A DNA stretch of 64,000 bases, from contig NW_019091549.1 in NCBI RefSeq assembly GCF_001949145.1, positions 451,880 to 515,879 on the forward strand. Reading direction: 5' to 3'. Source of the stretch: Acanthaster planci. Lineage: Eukaryota > Echinodermata > Asteroidea > Valvatida > Acanthasteridae. Positions 47,001 to 59,300 of the stretch are shown here, piece after piece. The notes under the pieces are model-generated. The model was given only the letters and a program-made list of their open reading frames with translations, was not told where the DNA came from and ran no database searches. Position 1 is the first letter of the stretch. The number at the start of each line of letters is the position of its first letter. Both the position numbers and the translations under genes were made by a program.

Positions 47001-50000
47001 GTTTATTGTTTATGAAGGTTGAACAGCCTGTAATAACAGCCTCGTTCGTTTGATAAGATGTGCTCAGTGGCTTTGTTTGGGCCGTTGCAAAACGAAATCA
47101 TCGTCCAAATTATATGGTAGGCCAAAATACAAACTGTGCTATGACAGCACTATAGGGAGATAATAACCCATTTGGGAATATTTTGGTAACATATCTGGAT
47201 CTTGGGGTATTTTGGTAACATCCCTGGATAACACATGGAATTTCAGTGCATTCCTCATCCGTTTTCATCGATAGCAGCGTCTCCGATTTGCTCTTCACTT
47301 CTCCAGCTGATGTGTTCTGCCACACTGCAACCGCAGACTACGCCACGTAACCCGACAAAGGGTTGGTGGAGATGGATCGCTGCTAACGGATTTGGGTTGC
47401 AATTTAACAATTCAGAGGATCCAAGTTTCACTGGAGTCTCTGCCATATCCATGTGATAAAACAGGACCCCTATGGAATTGGAACTTAAGGGCAGTGTGTT
47501 CGTACTTATTTTAAAGTTTACATGAAGGAAGAGCATGCCGATTACATGGAGAGTTTTTCTGACAATTCCCATACCGATTTTACTGATTTCCATTGTTCAA
47601 GATTAATTCGTCGGTCGTTCCACGAACTGACCATCGAACATGAAGTGTGTGCACGATAAACGTCACCTCGTGCTACGCCAAAACTATCTGATACTACTTC
47701 GTAGAACAAACGACGATTTGTGTATAAGGCTTGACAACCCCTAAGTTTTGGTTACCCCAAGTATTTCTGATGTTAAAAATGGTACTTAATAAAAAATGAT
47801 TCAGAATGAGAAGGCCAGGCTATGACGCAGCAATGTAACTACGCAGGCAGACTTTAACTACGCTCGCAATCAGCGAGGGTGTTGTGTATTTGGATATTCA
47901 GGTCTCCAACATCTCCAGATAGCACATATTTTTCTTGTTTATTGGATTCACCTACTTCATCCATTACGACATGGCCTGTTGTAGACCTAAACAACATTGC
48001 TGTTAGTGTGGTATTATGATGTCCGTCATACTTTTTTCAAATACTTTGGAGTTTATTTCGTTTGCATTACAAAGACAACACGAAAGGCAATGCGCATGTA
48101 GACCAGCTGACGTTTGAGTTGCTGGGTTGTCAACGAAGTGTAAATGAAATGTAACAGGAGATTCGGAGGGGCACCACAGTGAGTGACTAAGTACTGTGAC
48201 AGTCGTGAGGTTTACATAATGTTTGGTATAACGGTTTGGTGGAAAGCACAGTATGCATGGGCATAGTGTCATCCGTCTGCCGAAGCCCTGCTTCGAACGC
48301 TAGTCTGGTGCAGCAGTGTCTGCCAATTCGATGAAACCCCGCGTACCGTGACAGCCAATCGGAGTCGCTGTTAGGGGTGAGACCGAGGCTGCTATTTGGT
48401 TGACAGCTGTCCGCTGTTTCCGCTCAGACGTTCATCGCAAGTAAGATAAAGTCGCCACTTCTTGATGTCTTTCTTTCATATGCAACAAACTTTTGATATT
48501 CGGTAAAATGTTTACTAAAAGTAGCGGGAGCTGAAAAGAATGTTAGAATATAAAGGTTGTTTGTTATAGAGGGATTTCACATTAGCTCTGTCTGCGCATA
48601 TCCGCATCGAAACCGAGGCTCTCGGTTGAACTTCATCGCGAGCGCCCCGGAGTCCACACAGTACATGCAGTATCCGGTTCGTAAGTGTGACGCCACTTCA
48701 GTTTAAACCACGCCCACTGCACAAGAAACACGACCATCGCAGGAACGTTTGTTTTGGGTAAATTACCGTTGTTTTTTCTTTTGATTTTACGTGTCGAGTC
48801 ATCCTGAAAGACTCTTCCACAAAAATTTGCTGCCTGATAATTCTGAATTTAACATACCTTTATGTATTTTGTTTCCTGACTCCTTATTTTCAACCGTCTG
48901 ATCGTATTCTTGAAGCTGACACATACAGCCTCGTTTTCAAACGCGGAAGTGCGCAGATCGACGCTAAGTGTCGTATTGGGATCCCTCTATAGCGGCGATC
49001 TATTTATTACATGAAGTCCGTGGTCTTTCCACAGCAAATATAGCAAAAGACAGAAACGACAACAACAGAATGAAAAGAGATAACGTATCGAAGGTTCATG
49101 TCTTCCGCATGTTCATCTTTATTTAACAACAATTGGCTTATTTCTTCCACAATATTGAAGGGGCTGTAAACTCACACTATCGAGAACAACAAATTTATTA
49201 CAACAGCCACTATGCCTAAAGCCACTGTAAATGAATTCGTTTTGTCTTACTACCCTAAAAACGGAAGAAGACCACTTCGCCTTGTGGTTCCTAGTCTTGA
49301 GAACTCCCCGGGGGATGAAATGTACTCTCCTTTACTGATACCGTAGAAGCTGACTTTATAACTTTAGCGTCTTCAAATTTAACCTTCCTCTCAAACAGAG
49401 CTCGATTTATGACACACTTTATACATCTTGGCATTGGCGAATGATAACGGTGTTCTCGACCTCTTCTCTTGGTATTGTTTACAGTACTCCCTCGTAATTA
49501 GGTTTTCTATTGTTCAGATTACAGTTGCCTATTGACACCAAAGCTTAAATAATTAGCCGATAGGGGTTTCCCATGGGGATCTTCTCTTAGATATTGAATA
49601 TCCTCTGTGGATTCTTTGTACGCAGACGCCTCACCTTACCGTCCCTAGCTTCATTTCCGACACCCTTGAGAACCAAGTAACCAGAGACCATCTGCGCACC
49701 AATGAGCGCCGAATGTGTGTAGCAATTTCGCTACTATCGGCTAAATAGTCAATTAATTACAATAAAACGCGCGTTTTCCTGCGACTTCATTTCCGTTGCG
49801 AGTTCCCCCCCCTCCTCAACGACATCGAGCGATCATCGATCTGAGCCCGCACGACAGCCCGCCGGTGTTTATGAGCCGTTTGCCCCGTGAGAGACTCGCC
49901 ATAAGCCCGCTCGATTCCGCCCCGTCCCCCTTCGTTATTGTGTATTTGTTCCGCTAATAAACCCCTGTCGAAATCGACGGAGCCCTCCTTATAAGCTTCC

Positions 50001-50930
50001 CCTTCCTCCACTATATACGCCACAATAACGAGAGACAACAAAAACGCATCTGGAAAAAATAACCTGAATTGTGTTTGCGTCGTCACGCGAGAGAGCATTT
50101 GGCCGATTACCTTGAATACGACACAAATTATTCATGTCAAAACGGGGCAAAAATCGTTAATTCTTATTATACCTCCGTCGGCACAGATCCGACGGGAGAG
50201 CTATTTAATAAGGCTAAACGAGAACTTAATAAAAACCCGGCTCATGATTAGAAATAATTGATAACGCGGGACGATTGGCTTGCTGTAATGCGTGCACAAG
50301 CACACGATGGCCGTAATAGGTTTTCTTCAAGTCCAAATCGCTGGAGTTGTCGTTGAGCTTGAAGTGTGTGTATATAAAGCGGGTGTCAATATTATTGTTT
50401 GTCGTCCAGTCGAGTTGGATGTAATACCCACTTTCCCGTCGAGGGGGAGGCAGGGGGTTCGTAAATGGAGGCTGTGTCTTTGTTGTTGTCGGGGAGAGGG
50501 CGAGGGATTGTATTTACCTCCATCGTGTTAGTGAGAGCCTGTCTTCTTGAGTAGGTATTGAGAGCAATTATCGTAATAATCGACATCTGGCCTTTCGTCA
50601 TTAATTATACACTGAGGCTGAAGGTTGACGAGACACCTTCCCAAGAAATCGTCCCAGTCATGAGAGGGCCGACATATCGCTTTTCAAAAACCAGGGCTCA
50701 CGAATTTGCTTTTTGAATTACCCATGCATTTGACTGCAGGACCGACTTGTAAAGACGCCTTCTTTGATACTGTTCTGAAACATCCACAAACAATAACAAT
50801 CACAAACCATTATTTGAAATGTTTTCATCCTTACGCAGCAAACCTTACCCATTCAAAGGAAACCTTACCCTTTTTACCGAGACTTTTTCAACATCACATC
50901 AACAACTGCACTGTGCAGATGGTATACCTG
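44004..50930. other. Intergenic, no gene recognised
   Basis: Holds a 29-30 bp tandem duplication at about 47174-47232 (GGTATTTTGGTAACAT...CTGGAT twice), a TAAT-rich block at 46850-46980, and a pronounced candidate enhancer at 49740-50290. A 118-codon minus-strand frame (46217-45861) has no recognisable motif. Confidence 0.45.
49740..50290. promoter_or_regulatory. Candidate developmental enhancer (homeodomain-site cluster)
   Basis: Within 550 bp there are many homeodomain cores: CAATTAATTAC at 49750, AAATTATTCATG, CGTTAATTC, TTTAATAAGG, CTTAATAAAAA and GATTAGAAATAATTG. They sit in CpG-containing, low-repeat DNA with no coding signal, about 35 kb upstream of the barhl start. The call rests on motif density only. 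Confidence 0.25.
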
Positions 50931-51574
50931 GCAAGATATGGGACGGAGGGGTACCCCTTCCCCCACACGCACACATGTTCAATCCCTATACACTCACAAG
51001 ACTATTGTTACCTATAACAATTGATGTCTGAAAATAATTCCTGAGATTCCGATCAAACAGTGACCAAGAAAAAGTCTGGGGGTGCTCTCCGTCTATATGT
51101 TGCTTCAAATGCCAGAGATGGTGACAGATAAGACAGTTCCTCAACTGTTCTTGTCAAATTTAATTTTAAAAAGGGAAACCCAACACCAGTCGCTACTTCT
51201 CTTTTAATTCATGCGATTACAGAATTTGAACAAAAGTATTCCCGGCTGTAAAATCGCGTTGTAGGCTCAACTGAGCTAAGATGAGAGCTGAGCTCTTGAC
51301 GCTATACTCAGCGTTACCATTCACAGGAACATAGTTTTTCCGCGATAAAATTCCAGATTTTCAATGAACGAAAGAACGTGGAAAGACAATCCTGGCCATA
51401 TGAAGCAAGGTTTGAGACGGAGAGAACCCTCATTGCTTTGTGTTGGCAATTGTCTCACTTGAATCTTAGGAATTCTTTTCAGACATCGGAAGGGGGTGCG
51501 TTAGGTAACAATAGACTCACGTGCTTATAGCGATTGAACATGGGAGGGGGGTACCCCTCGGTCTCATTTCTTGC
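50931..51574. repeat. Long inverted duplication (about 115-bp arms, 410-bp spacer)
   Basis: The left arm 50931-51050 and the reverse complement of 51461-51574 share an ordered series of blocks: GCAAGA.ATG.GAC.GAGGGG, GTACCCC, CATGTTCAATC, CTATTGTTACCTA, GATGTCTGAAAA, AATTCCT and AGATTC. Similarity fades at the same points in both arms. It may be a MITE with long terminal repeats or an inverted local duplication. Open frames spanning the arms show related peptides only because the DNA is duplicated. Confidence 0.75.
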
Positions 51575-53264
51575 TGGATGGATATAATCCTGGCTGGTAT
51601 TAAAGTGTGCAACATCTTCGTCCACGCCAACAAAGAAGTGTCTGTGGCCAATTTTGTAACTCAAATGTGATTCGTGTATGATTTGGTCCGGTAAATTAGT
51701 CACACAACTTGTTTAAAACTTCATTATAGAAAAAAATCATGAAGGTTTGGCTTGAGAAGAGAATATTTGGCACTGACTATGGGCATTGCTAAACTATAGT
51801 GGGCGCTCCCCTCGAGAAAAAAAATAAAAATAAAAAAGGGGCAAAAACAAAAACAAAAAAAAAGGAACGAAAAACGAACGGGGAAACGGTGTGAAAATCA
51901 CAGACTTGCTTGAAAATAGGCCTCGGAATTGACCCTTTTGATGGTTTGTAAGTTCGCGGCTAACCCCCCCCCCCGGAAATCTAATTCTGGTGATGCCCGC
52001 GGCACTGACATTTTACATTTTGGGGGAGTGTATCTGGAAGCAAACTCAAGTCTGGTTCCTTTCGCTGCAACCTGAAAAAAAGAAACAATGGATGCGCACT
52101 CCCACGCACATGTAGCTGTGGGGGTATTTCCCACAATCCACCCACTTATCCAAAGATGCATATTGCCGGTTTCGATGTTTTTTTTAATCAAAGCATTTTG
52201 GATTACTACTTTTGTGGAGAAACTGTTGATTAGAATGTGGTTCGACAGTTTGATAGGAAAGGTCGCATGACATTTTCAGCCGAAACCTCGAAAATCATGG
52301 AATAATAATAATACTTCTTTTATTTTGCATGCTCGATCAGCTGGATGGTGAAATGGAAAGGCATTGGAAAGATATACTGTGGATGATGCGATACCAAGAA
52401 AAGCAAATAACGGACCCCTGTTTGGGTTTTCGTTATTGTAGCTACGACGATGATCGATTCCAAATCGAGCCAGTTGAAATATCGATTCCTCTAATTTTTT
52501 CCGTTTTCTCACAATTCCACATCGTTGACAAAACCTGCCAGGAAAATTTCCCATTTTTTTCGCATTAAAAGCAAATTTAGCAATGTCTACGTTTTCCTCT
52601 TTGTGCAAGGGGTGTTTTATATGGGGAGGGTAAAATGCGTCCAGGCGCACGTTTCGGTCTGACACAAAACAAGTCCAATTAATTAACAGCGTGGGTAACT
52701 GGTGACATATGTCAGGGGACCGTTCTGGAGTCACCCGGACCAATTACGTAGCCCACCATACAACGGATTCAGTCAGTCGGGAAATTGTAGGCCAATAACT
52801 CCCATTCAGTTTGACCTTGGGACTTGTACTGCTGCTCCATTTTTTTTTAGATGTCATTTTTTTCTTGTTGTGAGGTTACCCCTCATTGTTTTCGCTGAGA
52901 ACAGAAGAAAAGTAGCTCCCATGCATTACATGACACCATTGGCTTGAATGTAGGGCGCGCATTGTTTCAGAGCTATACCTCCAACAGTTGTCCAAACATT
53001 GTCAAGGTTTCCTCTAATGTGACGTATGAACACGCTGTGAAAATGGTATCTTGTCTTTGTATAGTGGGCATGGTTGTGGAGTGATGTTGATAAAGAGGGT
53101 CGCAGAACGAGAATTTTGGAAGGTTCATGTGAGTCTGGGAGACAAAGCAAAACGCTCAAACAATGCGAACTGTTCCCCTTTTTCCACTATATCCATCCGC
53201 CCAAAGCTCCCACAACTCGCCTCAAAACTGCTCCGCTCGACAGGCACATTGCCTGATCTTCATC
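51575..53264. other. Intergenic, no gene recognised
   Basis: Contains an A-rich low-complexity stretch at 51817-51880 and a G-run repeat fragment near 51960-52040 that may be another decayed hAT-like element. The 155-codon minus-strand frame 52743-52276 has no known motif. Confidence 0.45.
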
Positions 53265-53330
53265 AAGGATGGCGTCGTGGTAATACTCGCTGTTCTTCCT
53301 TCTGACTCGAGTTTGAATCCCACTCCGGTC
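53265..53330 (+). mobile_element. tRNA-derived SINE head or tRNA-like sequence
   Basis: TGGCGTCGTGG (53270-53280) matches the A box TGGCNNAGTGG at 10 of 11 positions. AGTTTGAATCC (53310-53320) matches the B box GGTTCGANTCC at 9 of 11. The 29-bp interval is compatible with a tRNA-type polymerase III promoter. A clean acceptor stem is not evident, so a SINE relic is more likely than a functional tRNA. Confidence 0.45.
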
Positions 53331-56300
53331 GATGTTTCGATCAAAGTTTCAATCGCTATACCTTATTTGTATTTTCCCCCAGAATATGGATTGAACATTT
53401 CTTCGTTTTGGCATCTTCCTTCAGGTTGAAGTGCTGTATGCGATTGAGTTCCTCTGTCAGAGGCGCTTGGGAAATCGTTTTTATTGTGATGTTTTTAATG
53501 ATAAATATCTACCTAGTTCGTAAAAGAAAATAGACAAGTCCTTTCCCTAAAGGGGTAGATTGATGCCCGACTTTTTGTCCGACATCGCAGTCAAAGTAAT
53601 AACTGGCCAAATGCATAGATTTCTGGTAAATTCCAACCCCCCCGAAAAAAATTCAGCACTGAGCATTGAGTAATTCTATACTAGAATGTCTCTGACCATT
53701 CCTTCAGCAACATTTTTACAATTGTCGTTTGGTGAGACAGGCTCTTCAGAACCGTGAATTTTTGTTCGTCATGAACTCACAATAACGAGGCTTGACCTCA
53801 AGTTGTCATCATTCGGTGCGACGGCTCGTCACAGATATCGTGAAGCTAATACTAAAGTGGGTCCTGACTGCTCCGTCTACTTTTGCTTTACATTCAGTGA
53901 GGTACAACCAAAAGAATCTGAGTGCCGTCGACGATGCGCCGCCGATTTGCCTACAGTGTATTCCTAATGCTGCGAGGCGTTCGCCATATTGTCCCAACGC
54001 TTAATTCGGGCATGAGGGGCGGTATTTGGACTAAGCCGGCCGGCTCCGGACTAGCATGTGGCCTGGACGATTCCCCTACTAGCACACAGGATCTCCTGTC
54101 TGTTGCGCGAGCAATGCCTCAGAGAGAGAAACAAGGGAGGGGCTAAGTCGCCAAGATTGGAAGCCGATGGTCCCCCGGTGGATCTGCTTTATCCCACCAG
54201 CGGCCCTGGCGCCTGGTTGTAGGCTCTGGGGACGGGGTCCACCGGCGGGGTTAGCCCCCACGACAAACAAGGGCTAAGCCTGGTGACTGCTGATCGCTGT
54301 GTGCTCAGGGATAAGGTGGGGGAATTGGCGCGTTGCGAGGGCAAGAGTGTCTCTGATCACGTTTTCTAATTTTTTTTTTGGGGGGGAGGGCATGATGCGA
54401 TTTCTTTTATTGACGATGATTTGCTTTCCCCATCGGAGAGTTTCCTGGCGTGTTTGCTCATAAAAGACCTCATCACCAAAACAGAGGAAAGGAAAAGAAG
54501 GTAGGCCTAATATCTCTGAGCGCAATCGCTCAGTCGCTGATCGAGACAGCACGGCCAATCGCATAAATCAGCAACTGATTCATTCATTCTTTCCACGCGC
54601 GCACGCGAGGAAGATGAGAGAAAAAAGATCTCCGGCGCTCCTTGGCCGAGGGGGAGGCAAACACGCGGGAAGACGGGGAGATGGAGACTGCCGATAAGCA
54701 GGAATGCCATAATTCTCTGTTTGCCTTGCGGAATTATGTAAAGATGGCGAGCTGATGGGGGCTTAATAGATCCGGCAACCCGCTCGGACGGCTCAGGCCG
54801 AAAACGCGCCTCCTCATCGGGGGCTCGTTATCGCCGTAATGACTCCGCGAGCACCCCGGGTGGATCAGCGGAGCGACCCGATGGTCAAGAAGCCAGGAGC
54901 TGGAAGGGGGATTTAACCATCGGCTAATAGGCGGCAGAGGCGCTGTCACCCTGATAGCATCGGCACACAGGCTGGATAACAATCTCCTCGCTCGCACTCT
55001 CCATCTATCCCCCACCCTCTGCCTTTCTGTCTTTTTGCTCGGAAACAGTCTGTTTGTCGGGGCTGCTGTCACCTTGTTTAAAATTCAAAACCCTTCCGAT
55101 ACTTCCCGTCCCCCGGGTCCCGGTTTAGGTCATGGAGGACGACTGGACGGCTTTCGAGGTGAAATCTCGAGGGTTATAACTCCAGCGACATCTTTATGCC
55201 TCATCTCCTTCTCCTTTTCCCCCTTTCTTGTGTGTTGGGAAGTAGGCGATGCGGTTGATAGACTTTTAATCGTAAGATCCCCCCTCTGGCCTGTTTGCGC
55301 CGAATCACGACCCTGTGCCTTATATTTCCTGTACAGTGTGCCCGGGGTACGTAATTATGAACACTGTATCGACCGTCATCGGCCGCAGATCGCTTGCTGA
55401 TGGCCTGGGATTGCACAACGGCCAAGTTGGGCCGCTCGGGAGCAGCACTCGGCGTGTGGGTTGAAATTAATTCATCCAAATTTAATAACATCCGAAAACA
55501 AACTTGATTCTGGAAGTATAACCACGGGACCTGGTATAGCTATTCAGCTAGTCGATGACGTCAGTGTTGATTGTACACCCTGAGGCTCCAAATCTGTGGG
55601 TTAATGAAAACGACTAAGTCACCTTACCACTTTGGTCTGACACCATGAAGTCAAGAGACATCGACTGAAAATTAAATTCCATCCTATAAAATGCTCCAGC
55701 ATTATGCATCAGCCTAACCAGACAGGAGACACGTGTCATGAGGCTTTGTCCGAAAGGTTTTTTTGACTGTGGATATTCATTGTAGTGTGTCACTAACAAA
55801 ATACGCAGCCCTGGAGATGGGGCGGGTTTTCTAGACATGATATTTGTCAGCGTCAGCTTCAGCTTCATGATTGTAAGCCATTAAGTGGAAACTATAAGTC
55901 TCAATATGGGTCTATATTCTGTGTTGGGAGATCAAATTCTACAAGTGGCCGAGGTACCTCCTCATTTTGATTTGGTTGGAACATTGAAGGATTCCACATG
56001 AGTGGAAAGTACTGGGACGAATCCTGATCAGCAACGAGACGGAGGTTGGTAAGGTGACCAAGACACCCGGGTAAAGAATCGCGATAGAATCTGAACACCT
56101 GCAGGCTGACACGGGTCACGAGCTGTACTGGGATTAATTGGAAATCGACATGCACAGATGAAAGACTTACAGCGTCGTTCTCCTTCACTTATCATTCATT
56201 TGGATTGTTGTTCTTGTGTCCACTGTATCCCACTTCATCTGGAGAAACTCCAGTTTTCTTCAGAAAGTACTGTAACAACAATGACAGAAGCTCTTATGGG

Positions 56301-59300
56301 TATATTTCACCGTAATATTTTCACCATTTTTCTCTTTTGACCTTTGTTATCTGGCCGATGGTAACTTACGCTTCTTGAAGCATGAGTAAACACAGAATTT
56401 TGTCAGTCTTAATTGAAATTCCATTCCTCGCCGAAACTCGAATCTTCAGATTAAATTGATCGGTGTCCCTGACCCAAAGTCCTGGGATGAAGTCATGCGT
56501 CATCGGCGGCACGTCTTTCCGAGAACGGCTTCGATTGGTCGCGGGAATCGCCGCTCGGTTGGTACTAGCCAATCGCGCGCACTTCCAAATCCCCCTTTTG
56601 ATGGGTATTAAGTCCGTTGATTGGTTGACCGACTCTTGTGCGCCGTGCTGCATCCGATCAACGAATCACGGCGAAAGTCTGCAGCTTTGAAAAGACTAGC
56701 GTGCCACGAGGAGACATCCGACGGTAGATCGATGTCGAATTTCCCCTCCGATACTGTCTTCTACCCGGTCGATCACAAGCCCCCTTGTGCTCTTACGACA
56801 CTCCGAAAAGCTCTCTCTTTTCCTGTGCGCCTGCTCCGATCGAAAAGATCTTTTACTCATTTGATGAGTCTGCCCTCTTATGCCTTATGAATTCCTACGC
56901 TGCTTTGGGGGTACACTGGACAGAATGCACCTGTGTCCTATTCAAGTTGTCGAGTCAAAGCCGAAAAAGTGAGCGCGGAAATCGAAGATTGAATCCCTCC
57001 GCAAGGGGAAATTGCCAACAAAAGGGTCGACTCCGGAGACCGAGAAAGTAGCAGTGTTTTGTCACCCAACGGCGCGGGGACAACTGCCTTTAGCACCCCG
57101 CGATCGATGGGCTCGGTGCAAGGGTGGGTCGGCACTCGGTCGGGGACATATGAAAGATAAACAGAGGGACAGGTTGTTTGGGACAAAGTTAAAGAGTGAG
57201 ACGAAAACGGCCGGTTTAAGTCGTCAGAATAAAAAAAAGAGATGAGAGGAGGCAAAGTGAAAGAGAAAACGTTCTCCGCACGTATCGACCTTGGCAGACA
57301 CACGGTGCATAGCTGCAGGTGGACATGTTTTGACAAGTAGTGTTTTTACAAATTGCCGGGAATAATTTTTCTTCTTTTTTTCTTAGCAGTTTGAATAATT
57401 CATATTTCCTGAGGTCTCGTTGTTAATACATGATGACACCCCACGCTACTCCAAGAGTAGGCTGTAAATGCCATGAAAACAAAGAAATAAATCAAAATGC
57501 AGAGTGCTAAAATATATCAAAACGCTGTCGATTTCTTCCTTTGCTTCGATTTCACATTCTTCTGCACAGAACATCAAACTCTGGAATGCTCAGAGGAGAA
57601 AATACTTTATTCGTTCCGTGCACGAACCATGGGAGGGGGGCACAAATCCACACAAAATGTTTAGATCTATGTTCACTGAGGTGACATTCAACTAAGGCCG
57701 CGTCCAAACGCCGTGGCTAAGGCTGAAACATAACATGTGCGCCTATACGGAAGCCGCTAGCGAACGGCTGCATTCGCTTGCCGTTGACCTGTGTATGATT
57801 GCCGGCTGTAGCCAGGCCATTCGAGCACAACTCTAATTCTTGCAAGTCCGTGGCGTCGGTTATATTCTGCTACAGGTATTTAGAATTGTTAACGAGGCCT
57901 GTGGTGTAGGCCCTAAGCACTGGGGTATTTTGACCGAGGGGTATTAATCAAAGGGCCAGAAGTTTTTGGACTGGACACAAAAAGAATGACAGTCTTGGAA
58001 GTCTCCCAGTCGAGAAAAAAAAGCAGGAAAAGGAGATAGAGTGTTAGAGCGTCCCTGCTGTATACATGAATGTGGCATTGCTTTAGGAACGGCAGGTGCG
58101 CTGTGTAGGTGCAGAAAGTAAACGGTTCTTTTATTTAGAGCCGAGTTAAGCATCTAATCGTCCCATGTAGTTTTCCTCCGATGCAATCTAGGTCTCCTTC
58201 GTGAGTGGCTACACTAAGATTTTCTTTTCACACACCAAGCTAAAACCTAATAGGACGACTATCTCTTCGCAGCCTAGTGGCGACGAAATCCTTGCGTGGA
58301 CTTGATTTCCATCGCATTGTTGGATACGGTAACCTTGACATTGGGTAAAGTAGAATCCGCCTCGTTCCCTTCGCCCCAGATACACGCTTGACCGCCTCGC
58401 CTGCACCTGACCTTATTTTTCCCCCTCGACGAGATTTTCTTCTTCTCTTTTCCAATCAACAAATTATCGCTTTTGCTCTGTAACACGGAAGTATTTTCTC
58501 CCAGGCTGATTCCAATGGCCTTGCCAGCGCCTTAAAGTTTGACTCGAGTTAACGAAGGACGGAGAGACGGGGGAAGAGCTCCAGCAGCCGCAACGGAAAT
58601 AGAACTTCGCTTTAGCACGCGACAGTTTGGACCCTGTGCTTTTTTGGCTGTGTGTTGGATTGTGCGGTGAAGAGCCCCCCCCCTTTCCCCCTGGCCGGTC
58701 GTCTCTCTATAACGGGGACATTTGGCAGGGTCATCCAGGGATGATTGCGTTCCCTTTGTGAGGCTTCCTATCACCTAATCGCAGACATCTGATTCAGTCA
58801 AAGTCACTTTGGCGCTGCCAAGGTCGCGGCGTCGACGAGGGGACCGCTCGTCATTCTCCCCGGCAGCTCAGGCAAGGGGGCGATCGATACGGGCCCACCT
58901 GCTCCGAGGACCCCTGGCGGTACGCCTCATGACCGCCGGACAATGTCGCCACCGGTCTCCCCCCTCGGTGCTAGTTCTCTCTCCCCCTCCCTTTCTGACT
59001 CCGGTAGTAACATTAAGGAATCTTGACGTGATCTGGCGTCTTCTTTTACCCTACCCTGTCCCCCCATCCCCCTGCCTCTCTCTCCACTCCACGAGGAGGA
59101 AGCTCGCTTGAAGGGGCTAAACAACTTCCTTTTAGGCAGGCAACAAGAAAGCGCGACGGGGCAGAACAAGGGATCGAATCGATCAGCCAGCCGGCCCGGT
59201 GGAAAGAGAAAAGGCCAAAAACAGACAGGCTTCTATCGGTGCCCGTCTTATTGACAGCCGCATTCATTTTATACACGAACCAATGGATCGGGGGCCTCGC

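Noticed and set aside
47174-47232. Two-copy 29-30 bp direct repeat
   Set aside because: A minor local duplication with two copies only; not a CRISPR array or satellite.
50819-51703. Related-looking peptides in opposite-strand frames
   Set aside because: The similarity follows from the inverted DNA duplication itself and does not track one consistent reading frame, so it is not evidence of duplicated exons.
52276-52743. 155-codon minus-strand frame
   Set aside because: No conserved motif; the Cys and Lys/Arg clusters do not form a recognisable finger or signal.
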